From Anaerolineae bacterium (GTDB taxonomy: Bacteria > Chloroflexota > Anaerolineae > B4-G1 > DUEL01), in NCBI GenBank assembly GCA_029932895.1, contig JAOZPF010000075.1:1-11222 (forward strand): DNA of 11,222 nucleotides. Reading direction: 5' to 3'. Below are positions 1 to 6,406 of this stretch, piece after piece; within the stretch, counting starts at the first letter, position 1; every line of letters begins with the position of its first letter. The notes beneath the pieces were generated by a model, which made no database searches, had not been told where the DNA came from, and saw only the letters and a program-made list of their open reading frames with translations. A program made the translations under genes and the position numbers.

Positions 1-2
1 AC

Positions 3-1142
3 CCGGATTTTATGGGGCCCGGCCCCCTCGGCCCGCCCTATACCCAACAGGATTTCGACGACCTGGCGGCGCTGGGAGCCAACTATGTCAATATCTCCCA
101 CCCCGGCCTCTTTACCGAGGAGCCGCCCTACACACTCGACCAGGACGCGCAGGATAACCTGGACCGACTGCTGAATATGGCCGAGCAGGCCGGCCTCTTC
201 GCCGTCATCACCTTCCGCACCGGGCCGGGCCGCAGCGAGTTCTGGGCCTTTTGGGGAGAGGACACCGTCTCCGACCCCGATGATGGCTGGTTCGACCCTG
301 GCTACTACAACAACCGGGTCTGGGTGGACCAGGCGGCGCAGGACGGTTGGGTGGAGATGTGGCGCTACACCGCCCAGCGGTACCGGGGAAACCCCATCGT
401 GGTCGGTTACGACCTGATGTGCGAACCGAACGCCAACGAGGTGGGCGGCTACCCCGCCAGTGATCCCCTGGACATCTGGGACCCGGAGGTGTTCTCCGCT
501 ACCTACTCCTCCACGCTCTACGACTGGAACCAGTTCTACCCCCGCATCGTCGCCGGTATCCGCGAGGTGGACCCCGCGACGCCAGTCCTGGTCGGCGGGA
601 TGGGCTACAGCGGCATGGACTGGCTGCCCTACCTGGAGCCAAGCGGCGACCCGCACACGGTCTACACGGTGCACCAGTACGACCCGTTCACCTACACCCA
701 CCAGGAGCCACCGCTCACCAATGCCTACCCAGGGGTGTTTGATGCGGATTGGGATGGGGATCCGGACCAGGTGGACCGGGCATGGCTGGACGACCTGCTC
801 TCCACGATGGACGACTTTGTGGCTGCACACTCCGTGCCGGTGGCAGTGAACGAGTTTGGCTTGATGCGCTGGGAGCCGGGCGCGGACCTGTTTATGGACG
901 ACCAGATGGACCTCCTGGAGCAGCGGGGGGTCAACTATGCGCTGTGGTTGTGGGAGAGCTCCTGGCCTCCCATCCAGGAGGAGATAGACGCTTTCAACTT
1001 TCGCCACGGCCCCGACCCCGATAACCACACCGACGTGGAATCAGATTTGCAAGATATCATCATCGCCCACTGGGCGCAGAACGAGGTACGCCCCTCCAAC
1101 ATAGCCGGGGCCCCCATCGGCGGGACGGCCTGGCAGAGATAA
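3..1142 (+). CDS. GH5-type (clan GH-A) glycoside hydrolase, 5' partial
   Basis: The frame is open to the left window edge, so the true start probably lies outside; an in-frame ATG at 12 is the first visible start, and residue numbers below count from it (376 aa). The pattern fits a (beta/alpha)8 glycoside hydrolase of the cellulase/mannanase type. The acid/base region reads Y-D-L-M-C-E-P-N with Glu138, followed by H-Q-Y (His221, Tyr223) on a beta strand. The nucleophile is in V-N-E-F-G (Glu281), and L-W-L-W-E-S-S at 311-317 supplies the late aromatic strand. These are the canonical GH5 landmarks in the right order and spacing. One oddity is that the Asn normally preceding the acid/base Glu is Cys137. 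The gene ends without the YLPLV tail seen in its neighbours. Being a beta-glycan or mannan hydrolase is inferred; the substrate cannot be read from the sequence. The family is often secreted, but any signal peptide is outside the window. Confidence 0.85.
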   Translation, partial: PDFMGPGPLGPPYTQQDFDDLAALGANYVNISHPGLFTEEPPYTLDQDAQDNLDRLLNMAEQAGLFAVITFRTGPGRSEFWAFWGEDTVSDPDDGWFDPGYYNNRVWVDQAAQDGWVEMWRYTAQRYRGNPIVVGYDLMCEPNANEVGGYPASDPLDIWDPEVFSATYSSTLYDWNQFYPRIVAGIREVDPATPVLVGGMGYSGMDWLPYLEPSGDPHTVYTVHQYDPFTYTHQEPPLTNAYPGVFDADWDGDPDQVDRAWLDDLLSTMDDFVAAHSVPVAVNEFGLMRWEPGADLFMDDQMDLLEQRGVNYALWLWESSWPPIQEEIDAFNFRHGPDPDNHTDVESDLQDIIIAHWAQNEVRPSNIAGAPIGGTAWQR

Positions 1143-1165
1143 CCCATCACGCCGGACGGATCGGC

Positions 1166-1179
1166 GCTGCTTCAGCAGC
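1166..1179. repeat. Small stem-loop, 5-bp stem with TTCA loop
   Basis: GCTGC, then TTCA, then GCAGC: a perfect 5-bp stem with a four-base loop, 23 bases after the GH5 stop codon. No T-run follows, so it is not a convincing intrinsic terminator. The same loop (TTCA, or TGAA on the other strand) closes three larger or similar stems in this window. Confidence 0.45.
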
Positions 1180-1208
1180 CGGGGTGTAATGCTGCTCTCT
1201 ATGTTGGA

Positions 1209-1235
1209 GCGGGATCTGGCCTTGCCGGGTCCCGC
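1209..1235 (+). promoter_or_regulatory. Leader stem-loop upstream of the beta-helix gene
   Basis: Bases 1209-1220 pair with 1224-1235 as a 12-bp stem (two G-T wobbles) around a CTT loop. It ends 12 bases before the AGGAGG ribosome binding site at 1248-1253. No T-tract follows, so a 5'-UTR structure that stabilises or controls the mRNA is more likely than a terminator. The pairing is seen directly; the function is inferred. Confidence 0.4.
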
Positions 1236-1247
1236 CATCCACACACA

Positions 1248-1253
1248 AGGAGG
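1248..1253 (+). promoter_or_regulatory. Strong Shine-Dalgarno site that places the start at 1260
   Basis: AGGAGG sits 6 bases upstream of the codon ACG at 1260-1262. No ATG, GTG or TTG exists in this frame between the GH5 stop (1142) and the internal ATG at 1323, which is about 70 bases too far away for this site. The site therefore points to ACG 1260 as the start, or to an ATG that was there and has mutated or was misread. Confidence 0.7.
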
Positions 1254-1259
1254 AAAGAC

Positions 1260-2546
1260 ACGACAACCGGAAACCGCCAAGTCTGCGCAGCGCTGGTCGT
1301 AGGGGCTGGCCTGGCCCTGACCATGCTGGCGGGCCTGCAGAGAGCGCAAGCGGCTCCCGCCAGCGGTATGCTGTTCGTCAAAACTGGCGGCAGCGGCACG
1401 GCCTGCACCCAGTCCTCTCCCTGTGGGCTGCAGACGGCGCTGGGCCAGGCCGCTGGCGGCGACACGATCTACATCGCCAGCGGTGTCTACACCGGCGCGG
1501 GCGGGGCGGTCATCACCGTCACCGAGAGCATCACCCTCTACGGCGGGTGGGACGGCGCAAGCAGCGGCCCGGTGGTGCGTGACCCCGCCGCCCACCCCAC
1601 CACGCTGGACGGTGAGGACCAGCGGCGGGTGGTGTACATTGAGAGCAACACCGGTCCCACGCTGGATGGCTTCATCGTCACTCGCGGTCACGGTGCCTTC
1701 TCCGGGGGAGGAATCTATGCCAAAGGCGCTTCCCCCGTCATTCGCAACAACCAGATCATCAGCAACACAGCCGCCGGCGACGGAGGGGCCATCTTTATCA
1801 ACGGTGGCTCTGCCCAGATCGTGGGCAACGAGATCAGAGATAACGCTGCCACCTGGGCCGGTGGTCTCCGCATCATCAACAACGCCCAAGTCGCCATCGT
1901 CGGCAATGAGATCATCAGCAATGTAGCGTCGATCTCCGGTGGAGGCATAAACCTAGAGTGCTGCGGCGGCTCCACGCCCTTCATTGCGCAGAACCTGATC
2001 GCCTACAACCAGGGTACCAACCACGGCGGGGGCGTGCTCATTCAGTCCACGAGCGCCTCGCTGGAGAACAACATCCTGGTCTCCAATCAGGCCGGCGAGG
2101 GGGCGGGGGTGTGGCTACAAGGCTCGGCCTCCTATCCCGCCAGCGGCACGCTGGTCCACAACACCCTGGTCGGTCGGGCCGGTGGGGATGAGGCTGTGTT
2201 TCTCGATCCATACGTCACGGCCGTCCTGACGAACAACATCCTCACCGGCCACAGCATAGGTATCGCCAACGCCGCGCCCTTCAGTAGCACCATCTCGGCC
2301 ACCCACAACCTCTTCTGGGATGGCTCCGACCCCTTTATCGGCACGAACGCGGTACTGGCCGATCCGCTGCTGGACGGGACCTTCCACCTGCTCGCCGGCT
2401 CGCCAGCCATCAACGCCGGGACCCCAACCAGCGTGACCATTGACTTTGACGGCTACCCCCGCCCCGCCGGTCTCCTCCCCGACATCGGCGCCGACGAGGT
2501 CCAGATAGTGGTGTACCTGCCGCTGGTGACGCGAGCCTATCCATAG
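1260..2546 (+). CDS. Secreted right-handed beta-helix protein (choice-of-anchor-Q type), probable ACG start
   Basis: Read from ACG 1260 the protein is 428 aa and begins with a complete signal peptide: a polar start with Arg6, a hydrophobic core at about 8-26, and an A-Q-A cleavage motif at 29-31. From the ATG at 1323 most of that signal would be lost. A cap module follows (about 35-135), with C-T-Q-S-S-P-C, G-D-T-I-Y-I-A-S-G-V-Y-T and I-T-L-Y-G-G-W. Then come parallel beta-helix coils of about 22-25 residues built on G-G-G-I and N-x-I-x-x-N-x-A. The end has S-P-A-I-N-A-G and D-I-G-A-D-E, typical of the choice-of-anchor-Q ending, then V-Y-L-P-L-V-T-R-A-Y-P. It is a paralogue of the two minus-strand beta-helix genes. 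Such proteins bind or cleave polysaccharides or act as adhesins; no catalytic residues can be assigned here. It lies 117 bases after the GH5 gene on the same strand, so co-transcription is possible. Confidence 0.85.
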   Translation, partial: TTTGNRQVCAALVVGAGLALTMLAGLQRAQAAPASGMLFVKTGGSGTACTQSSPCGLQTALGQAAGGDTIYIASGVYTGAGGAVITVTESITLYGGWDGASSGPVVRDPAAHPTTLDGEDQRRVVYIESNTGPTLDGFIVTRGHGAFSGGGIYAKGASPVIRNNQIISNTAAGDGGAIFINGGSAQIVGNEIRDNAATWAGGLRIINNAQVAIVGNEIISNVASISGGGINLECCGGSTPFIAQNLIAYNQGTNHGGGVLIQSTSASLENNILVSNQAGEGAGVWLQGSASYPASGTLVHNTLVGRAGGDEAVFLDPYVTAVLTNNILTGHSIGIANAAPFSSTISATHNLFWDGSDPFIGTNAVLADPLLDGTFHLLAGSPAINAGTPTSVTIDFDGYPRPAGLLPDIGADEVQIVVYLPLVTRAYP

Positions 2547-2572
2547 CCGGCGGGCGGATTGCCGGCGATAGA

Positions 2573-2583
2573 GTGTGACGCAC
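2573..2583. repeat. 11-bp near-palindromic repeat, copy 1
   Basis: GTGTGACGCAC differs by one base from GTGCGACGCAC at 10674-10684, whose reverse complement is at 10692-10702. Here it directly abuts the larger stem-loop at 2584-2605. It may be a protein-binding half-site or part of a repetitive element. Confidence 0.35.
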
Positions 2584-2605
2584 GCCCGGACGTGAACGTC
2601 CGGGC
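2584..2605. repeat. Stem-loop repeat, copy A (inverted copy at 11175-11196)
   Basis: The 10-base arms GCCCGGACGT and ACGTCCGGGC flank a GA centre, giving a 9-bp stem with a TGAA loop. The exact reverse complement, all 22 bases, is at 11175-11196. CTAAAAAG follows, a weak A-rich rather than T-rich trail, so this is not a plus-strand terminator. It looks like a REP-type intergenic repeat. It lies in the 249-base gap (2547-2795) between the beta-helix gene and the lipoprotein gene; I see no gene in that gap. Confidence 0.65.
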
Positions 2606-2616
2606 TAAAAAGCCAA

Positions 2617-2648
2617 GCCCTGCGGGCTGGAACCAGCCCCCGCAGGGC
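2617..2648. repeat. Long imperfect stem-loop next to copy A
   Basis: GCCCTGC (2617-2623) pairs with GCAGGGC (2642-2648), and GGGCTGG (2624-2630) pairs with CCAGCCC (2633-2639). Two extra C bases (2640-2641) bulge and AA is the loop. With copy A this makes two stems in tandem, the arrangement of a bacterial interspersed mosaic element. A 10-bp palindrome, CTCGGCCGAG, follows at 2650-2659. Confidence 0.5.
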
Positions 2649-2779
2649 GCTCGGCCGAGTGACCGGGCGGTTCGGCGGCTGCGTGGAGGAGGGCGATCCC
2701 AATTGCCCCCTCGCCCGGCGAACAACCTCGGCCCTTTGCTGCCGCTGTTGTTCGAGTACATCGAGTAGGTGCATTGCAC

Positions 2780-2795
2780 CTCGAAAGGAGTCGAG
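2780..2795 (+). promoter_or_regulatory. Shine-Dalgarno site shown in a hairpin loop
   Basis: CTCGA (2780-2784) and TCGAG (2791-2795) can form a 5-bp stem whose six-base loop, AAGGAG, is the ribosome binding site of the lipoprotein gene. That stem ends directly before ATG 2796. Upstream, GGTGCATTGCACC (2768-2780) is a second palindrome, and TCGA (2761-2764) can compete for the same CTCGA arm. The site fixes the start at 2796 rather than GTG 2769. Folding control is an inference. Confidence 0.5.
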
Positions 2796-3767
2796 ATGAA
2801 AAACAAAACCGTTGTCCTGCTGTTGATCCTGCTCCTAACGCTCGCCGCATCCTGCGGCCCCGGGCCGCAACCGACGAGGGAATCACCCCCGACGGCCGCT
2901 GCCCCTACGCAGACCAGGCAGCCCGTCCCCTCAACTCCACCTCCCGCTCAGCCCGCCAGTACACCGTCCACCACTGGCGGCGGAGAGATAGACGTATCGC
3001 AACTGGTGGAGACGGACGATGACCTCCTGGGTATCAGCGCGCTCTCGCCCAACCCCTATGCGGACGCGATAGCGGCCGGCGCACGGGTGGTCAATCTGGA
3101 GCCGATGAACACTTTCTTTGTGCTCTGGGTTCCCGAAGGGTATGAGAGTATGGAAACCCGACGGGTAATGGTCATCGCCCACGGTCACACCGGGGACGCC
3201 TACCGCGAGGTGGGCCTCGAGCTGGGGTTCGACCCGAATCCCAGCTATGCCATCGTCGCCATCCAGTGGTGGACCGGCATCGAAGAGGTGATGTACTCGG
3301 GACAGCAGTTCTACGAGTTCATGGACGTCGCCTTGCGGTATATGGAGTACAAATACCACGCCCAGTTGGATAAATGCGCCTATCGCGGCTGGAGCATGGG
3401 CTCTGGCATCAGCTATGAGGTGACCTACCTCGACCGAGTCAACGGCACCAACTATCTGGCCCTGACCATCAGCCACGATGGAGGAATGATGCCAGACCCC
3501 AGCGAGATGGCCGTGGGCAGGGAGTTTGTGACCAATCTCTACAATGGGGTCTATGGTCAGGACGCGTTCGCGGGCAAGCATTTCTACCTCTACGCCGGCT
3601 ACGAACCGCAGATAGGCTATATGCGCAACACGGAGCAGGTGATCACCAACTTTGGCGGCGTTGTGGAACGCATGGTGGCGGACGAAGGTGCGGGGCACGA
3701 CGGTTTCTACCGCCACCCCCAGTATCACCAAGAGGCGCTGGAGATATTCTTCCGCCTAGCGCCGTGA
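2796..3767 (+). CDS. Lipid-anchored alpha/beta-hydrolase-like protein
   Basis: The protein is 323 aa from ATG 2796, chosen because AAGGAG precedes it and because a signal peptide begins there (M-K-N-K, then a Leu-rich core). The lipobox L-A-A-S-C gives Cys20 as the lipidated residue. Residues 21-62 are a Pro/Thr/Ser/Ala-rich linker that would hold the domain away from the membrane. The domain at about 65-323 has an H-G-H-T-G stretch (129-133), which may form the oxyanion side, and a nucleophile elbow G-W-S-M-G with Ser200. A late G-A-G-H-D-G motif offers His301 as the catalytic His. The acid residue is not certain. This order (HG, G-x-S-x-G, late H) is that of alpha/beta-hydrolase esterases and peptidases. 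An esterase removing acyl groups from polysaccharide would suit the neighbouring glycoside hydrolase, but the substrate is not readable. I do not recognise a precise subfamily. Confidence 0.75.
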   Translation: MKNKTVVLLLILLLTLAASCGPGPQPTRESPPTAAAPTQTRQPVPSTPPPAQPASTPSTTGGGEIDVSQLVETDDDLLGISALSPNPYADAIAAGARVVNLEPMNTFFVLWVPEGYESMETRRVMVIAHGHTGDAYREVGLELGFDPNPSYAIVAIQWWTGIEEVMYSGQQFYEFMDVALRYMEYKYHAQLDKCAYRGWSMGSGISYEVTYLDRVNGTNYLALTISHDGGMMPDPSEMAVGREFVTNLYNGVYGQDAFAGKHFYLYAGYEPQIGYMRNTEQVITNFGGVVERMVADEGAGHDGFYRHPQYHQEALEIFFRLAP

Positions 3768-4036
3768 CGCCAAACAGGAGCTCTCGGGCTTCCCGCAACT
3801 TGAGGATGGCAACCGCCTCTTTGCCGCCGTTGTGAACGGTAGCTTTGCGCCCTGCTGACGCCCGGTCGTTCGCCGCCGCCCCGCGTTCCTGCCCGCGGAG
3901 CGGTGACTGTTGTGGGAATAATCACCGCCCATCAGGTCCCGGCAGCGCCGCCGGTCGCACAACACCAGCGGCCCCATCCTCAAGAGCGTCCGGGTTACTT
4001 GCAACCCCGCCTCAAAGTGGTATCACACAAGCAGTT
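3768..4036. other. Intergenic stretch with no convincing gene
   Basis: The stretch between the lipoprotein stop and the first plausible start of the next gene (ATG 4037) holds only short open frames. One, on the plus strand at 3760-3858, reads like protein for 32 codons (for example F-P-Q-L-E-D-G-N-R-L-F-A-A-V-V) but has no start, so it could be a gene remnant. Stem-forming sequences are GCGGTGA/TCACCGC (3900-3906 with 3922-3928) and CCGGC/GCCGG (3939-3943 with 3950-3954). No tRNA or known RNA motif was seen. Confidence 0.5.
3999..4026 (+). promoter_or_regulatory. Weak candidate promoter of the propeller gene
   Basis: TTGCAA (3999-4004), a 16-base spacer, then TATCAC (4021-4026) gives a poor sigma-70-like match (four of six bases in each box). 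Transcription would begin about 4 bases before ATG 4037, making a near-leaderless message. That would explain why no Shine-Dalgarno site is visible before 4037. This is weak evidence. Confidence 0.2.
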
Positions 4037-4104
4037 ATGAGTACCCGAACAAACACAACAGGCCGTTCTCTCCCAAAGCCAGCCTCGCCCTTGTCCTTGG
4101 CCTG
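4037..4104 (+). other. Out-of-frame signal-peptide start of the propeller gene
   Basis: ATG 4037 opens a frame giving M-S-T-R-T-N-T-T-G-R-S-L-P-K, then runs to TGA 4103-4105. The frame of the propeller gene, read upstream of its ATG 4105, gives P-K-A-S-L-A-L-V-L-G-L-M-N-T, a hydrophobic core without a start. One extra C in the CCC run at 4072-4074 would join the two into a textbook signal peptide ending A-A-P-A before D-T-Q. The region is therefore best read as the first 23 codons of the same gene, displaced by a one-base deletion that is real or an assembly error. Confidence 0.65.
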
Positions 4105-6330
4105 ATGAACACCTACCTCTCTGCAGCACCCGCCGACACGCAAGTCACCGCGCCTACCGGACAATCCGTGACCGTGCCGACGCTACTCTGGCAAAGCGAG
4201 TACATTGAGGAATCCAACGACTTTGAGAGCCTGACCAATCGCGGCCTGGCGATAGACCCCACCGGGAATATCCACATGGCGTATGGGGGGATGCACCTGA
4301 CCTATGCCTGGTACGACGGCAGCACTTGGCACTATGAGACGGTGTCGGAGGCAGAAGCCAGTTACGTCGCCCTGGCCCTGGAGCCTGTGCTCCCTTATCG
4401 CCCCTACATCAGCTATATGACCGACGCGAGTCTGCACGTCGCTCATCGCACCGCGAGCGGCTGGGTCATCGAGGTGGTGGACAGTGAGCCTACCCTTGCG
4501 CTGGGCTATTACACCTCTATCGCCCTGGAGCCGGTCGCGCCCTACACCCCCCACGTGAGTTACCGCGATGCGTCGTACGGCGATCTAAAACACGCCTGGC
4601 GCACGTCGAGCGGGTGGCAGACCGAGGTTGTGAACACCGACGATGCCTTTTTCACCTCCATCGCCATCGCTCCCGTCACCCCCTATACCATCCACGTCAG
4701 CTATGCCGCATTCTTCTCCCCCCACAAGCTGCGCCACGCCTGGTGGGCCCCTGCTGCCGGCTGGCAGATCGAGACGGTTGATGACCATATTAACGCCGGA
4801 GAGTACTCATCAATCGCCGTCGAACCAGTGCCGCCGTATGCGCCGCGCATCAGTTACTACGGTGGTTATTATGAATCAGCTTATTCCCCCACTTTTGCCT
4901 GGAAAACGGGAGATACATGGGAAACAGAGGTCATACAACATGACGCGGGCAGCTATACCTCTCTCGTCATCGTTCCGGTGCCTCCCTATACCCCCACCGT
5001 CGCCATCTTTGATTGGAACCAGATCCACCTCGCCGAGTGGACACCGGCCGGGTTGTGGCGCATAGACTCGTTCCCTGCCCACTGGACAACCGCTATGGTC
5101 TCCTTGGCCCTGTGGCCGACCGCTCCCTACACCCCGCACATCAGTTATTACGTCGGCGGGGTGGACGGCTCAGAATGTATCCGGGACATGGTGCATGCCT
5201 GGCGCGTGGATAGCGGGTGGAGCACAGAAGTGGTGGATGATGGCATAGAGGTTGGCGACAGTCCGGCGCTGGTCATCGCGCCCACAGCTCCTTATACCCC
5301 ATACGTCGCTTACGGTCGCTCGTGCGCTGTTGACACATCCAGGAACGGGCTGGTCTATGGTTGGAGGACGCCGGCGGGACAGTGGATCAGCGAGACGGTG
5401 GACAGCAATGGACAGGTCGGCAGTTGGCATGGCGCAGACCTGGTCATCGCCTCGACTCTTCCCTATACCCCCTACATCGCCTACGAGATGTCCGATGTCT
5501 ACGGCGAGTCCCAACTCAGATATGCCAAGCGCTCTGGGACAAGTTGGATCACGGAGGTGGTCACCACCACCATCGGACGCGGTCCCTCTGTTGTTCTGGA
5601 ACCACTGCCCCCATTTACGCCGCACATCGTCTTTTGGGACGCAAACTTCTCCCGGCTCTACCACTCCTGGCTCTCCGATACAGTCTGGGTGAGTGAGGCG
5701 ACTCTCTCAGAGGCAGTCAACGATTACGGGCTGGATATAGCGCAGACCACGCCGTTCACTCTGCAGATGGCATACGCGCCGCACGACAGGAGTGCGCTGG
5801 ACTATGCCTGGCGGACAGATGGCGGCTGGGTCACAGAGAGCGTCACCGCTCCTCTCATGCTTCCCATGGGTATGGCTCTGGCTCCTACCGCGCCATACAC
5901 CCCCTATATCAGCTATGGACAAGGGATGTGTTACCCCGGCGGTGCTTGTGGGCTGTGGTGGGCCAGGCGGGTGGACGGGAACTGGCTCACGGGGCCGGTA
6001 CAACGTGCTGATGGGAACTCGTTCCCGCTGAGCTGGGCGACCGTGGCAGCCGTCGAACCGTTCCCGCCCTACAACCCGCGTTTCGCCTACTGCTGGGAGG
6101 ACGACAATTTGAACTATGCCTGGCTCGTGGGGGACAGTTGGAGACACACCACGCTGCGTACAGGGGCATGCCAAGATATTGCCCAAGCGATCACGGCGGA
6201 CAGCCCGTATGAGGCTCACATAGTCTACAGCGGCGATGGCCTCGTCCACCTCTGGCAGGTGCAGCCCAGCCATGTCGTCTGCCTGCCCCTGCTCCTGCGA
6301 GGTGCCGGAGCGACCCACGGTCACCAATAG
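4105..6330 (+). CDS. Exported 14-repeat beta-propeller-like protein, signal peptide frameshifted
   Basis: The frame from ATG 4105 is 741 aa, but MNTYLSAAPA looks like the end of a signal peptide whose start lies out of frame at 4037. The body is 14 units of about 50 residues (about 45-725) with the consensus hA-h-x-P-x-x-P-Y-T-P-H-h-S-Y, then h-x-Y-A-W-R, then G-W-x-x-E-x-V. Unit 1 keeps an older-looking form (D-P-T-G-N-I-H-M-A-Y). The mature N-terminus supplies an orphan W-Q-S-E-Y-I strand, while unit 14 lacks its last strand. This is the usual closure of a beta-propeller ring, and 14 units suits two seven-bladed propellers. The end has V-C-L-P-L-L-L-R, a degenerate form of the YLPLVxR tail. 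Binding of a surface or glycan ligand is inferred, and no enzyme motif (such as sialidase Asp boxes) is clear. The gene converges with the minus-strand beta-helix gene, 76 bases away. Confidence 0.8.
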   Translation: MNTYLSAAPADTQVTAPTGQSVTVPTLLWQSEYIEESNDFESLTNRGLAIDPTGNIHMAYGGMHLTYAWYDGSTWHYETVSEAEASYVALALEPVLPYRPYISYMTDASLHVAHRTASGWVIEVVDSEPTLALGYYTSIALEPVAPYTPHVSYRDASYGDLKHAWRTSSGWQTEVVNTDDAFFTSIAIAPVTPYTIHVSYAAFFSPHKLRHAWWAPAAGWQIETVDDHINAGEYSSIAVEPVPPYAPRISYYGGYYESAYSPTFAWKTGDTWETEVIQHDAGSYTSLVIVPVPPYTPTVAIFDWNQIHLAEWTPAGLWRIDSFPAHWTTAMVSLALWPTAPYTPHISYYVGGVDGSECIRDMVHAWRVDSGWSTEVVDDGIEVGDSPALVIAPTAPYTPYVAYGRSCAVDTSRNGLVYGWRTPAGQWISETVDSNGQVGSWHGADLVIASTLPYTPYIAYEMSDVYGESQLRYAKRSGTSWITEVVTTTIGRGPSVVLEPLPPFTPHIVFWDANFSRLYHSWLSDTVWVSEATLSEAVNDYGLDIAQTTPFTLQMAYAPHDRSALDYAWRTDGGWVTESVTAPLMLPMGMALAPTAPYTPYISYGQGMCYPGGACGLWWARRVDGNWLTGPVQRADGNSFPLSWATVAAVEPFPPYNPRFAYCWEDDNLNYAWLVGDSWRHTTLRTGACQDIAQAITADSPYEAHIVYSGDGLVHLWQVQPSHVVCLPLLLRGAGATHGHQ

Positions 6331-6345
6331 CCACAGGTGGCCCTA

Positions 6346-6359
6346 TGTCAGGCCTGACA
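6346..6359. terminator. 14-bp perfect palindrome in the convergent gap
   Basis: TGTCAGG/CCTGACA is a perfect palindrome in the 76-base gap between two converging stop codons (6330 and 6407). A second palindrome, GACCGGTC, is at 6369-6376, and a small CCAC-AG-GTGG stem directly follows the first stop. A bidirectional terminator would be expected here, but no T-run accompanies the stem and the palindrome has no free loop, so a factor-dependent stop or a protein-binding site is equally possible. Confidence 0.3.
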
Positions 6360-6406
6360 GCCCCTGGAGACCGGTCAGGTCTATGATTGGCGAGAACGGT
6401 CGCCCA

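Noticed and set aside
1041..1889. 282-codon open frame on the minus strand
   Set aside because: It is antisense to the GH5 end and the beta-helix gene; composition is Gly/Val/Asp-rich like other shadows and no motif is recognisable.
2691..2716. GGGCGA/TCGCCC inverted repeat as a terminator
   Set aside because: Only a 6-bp stem with a 14-base loop and no T-run; too weak to call.
2559..2768. 69-codon open frame over the intergenic stem-loops
   Set aside because: It consists of the palindromic repeat sequence, whose translation is an artefact of the repeats.
3756..4004. Minus-strand frames of 66 and 82 codons in the 3.8-4.0 kb gap
   Set aside because: Arg/Ser-rich composition, no ribosome binding site and no recognisable motif.
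5707..6327. 206-codon minus-strand open frame opposite the propeller
   Set aside because: A shadow of the repeat units; no start signal and no protein-like motif.
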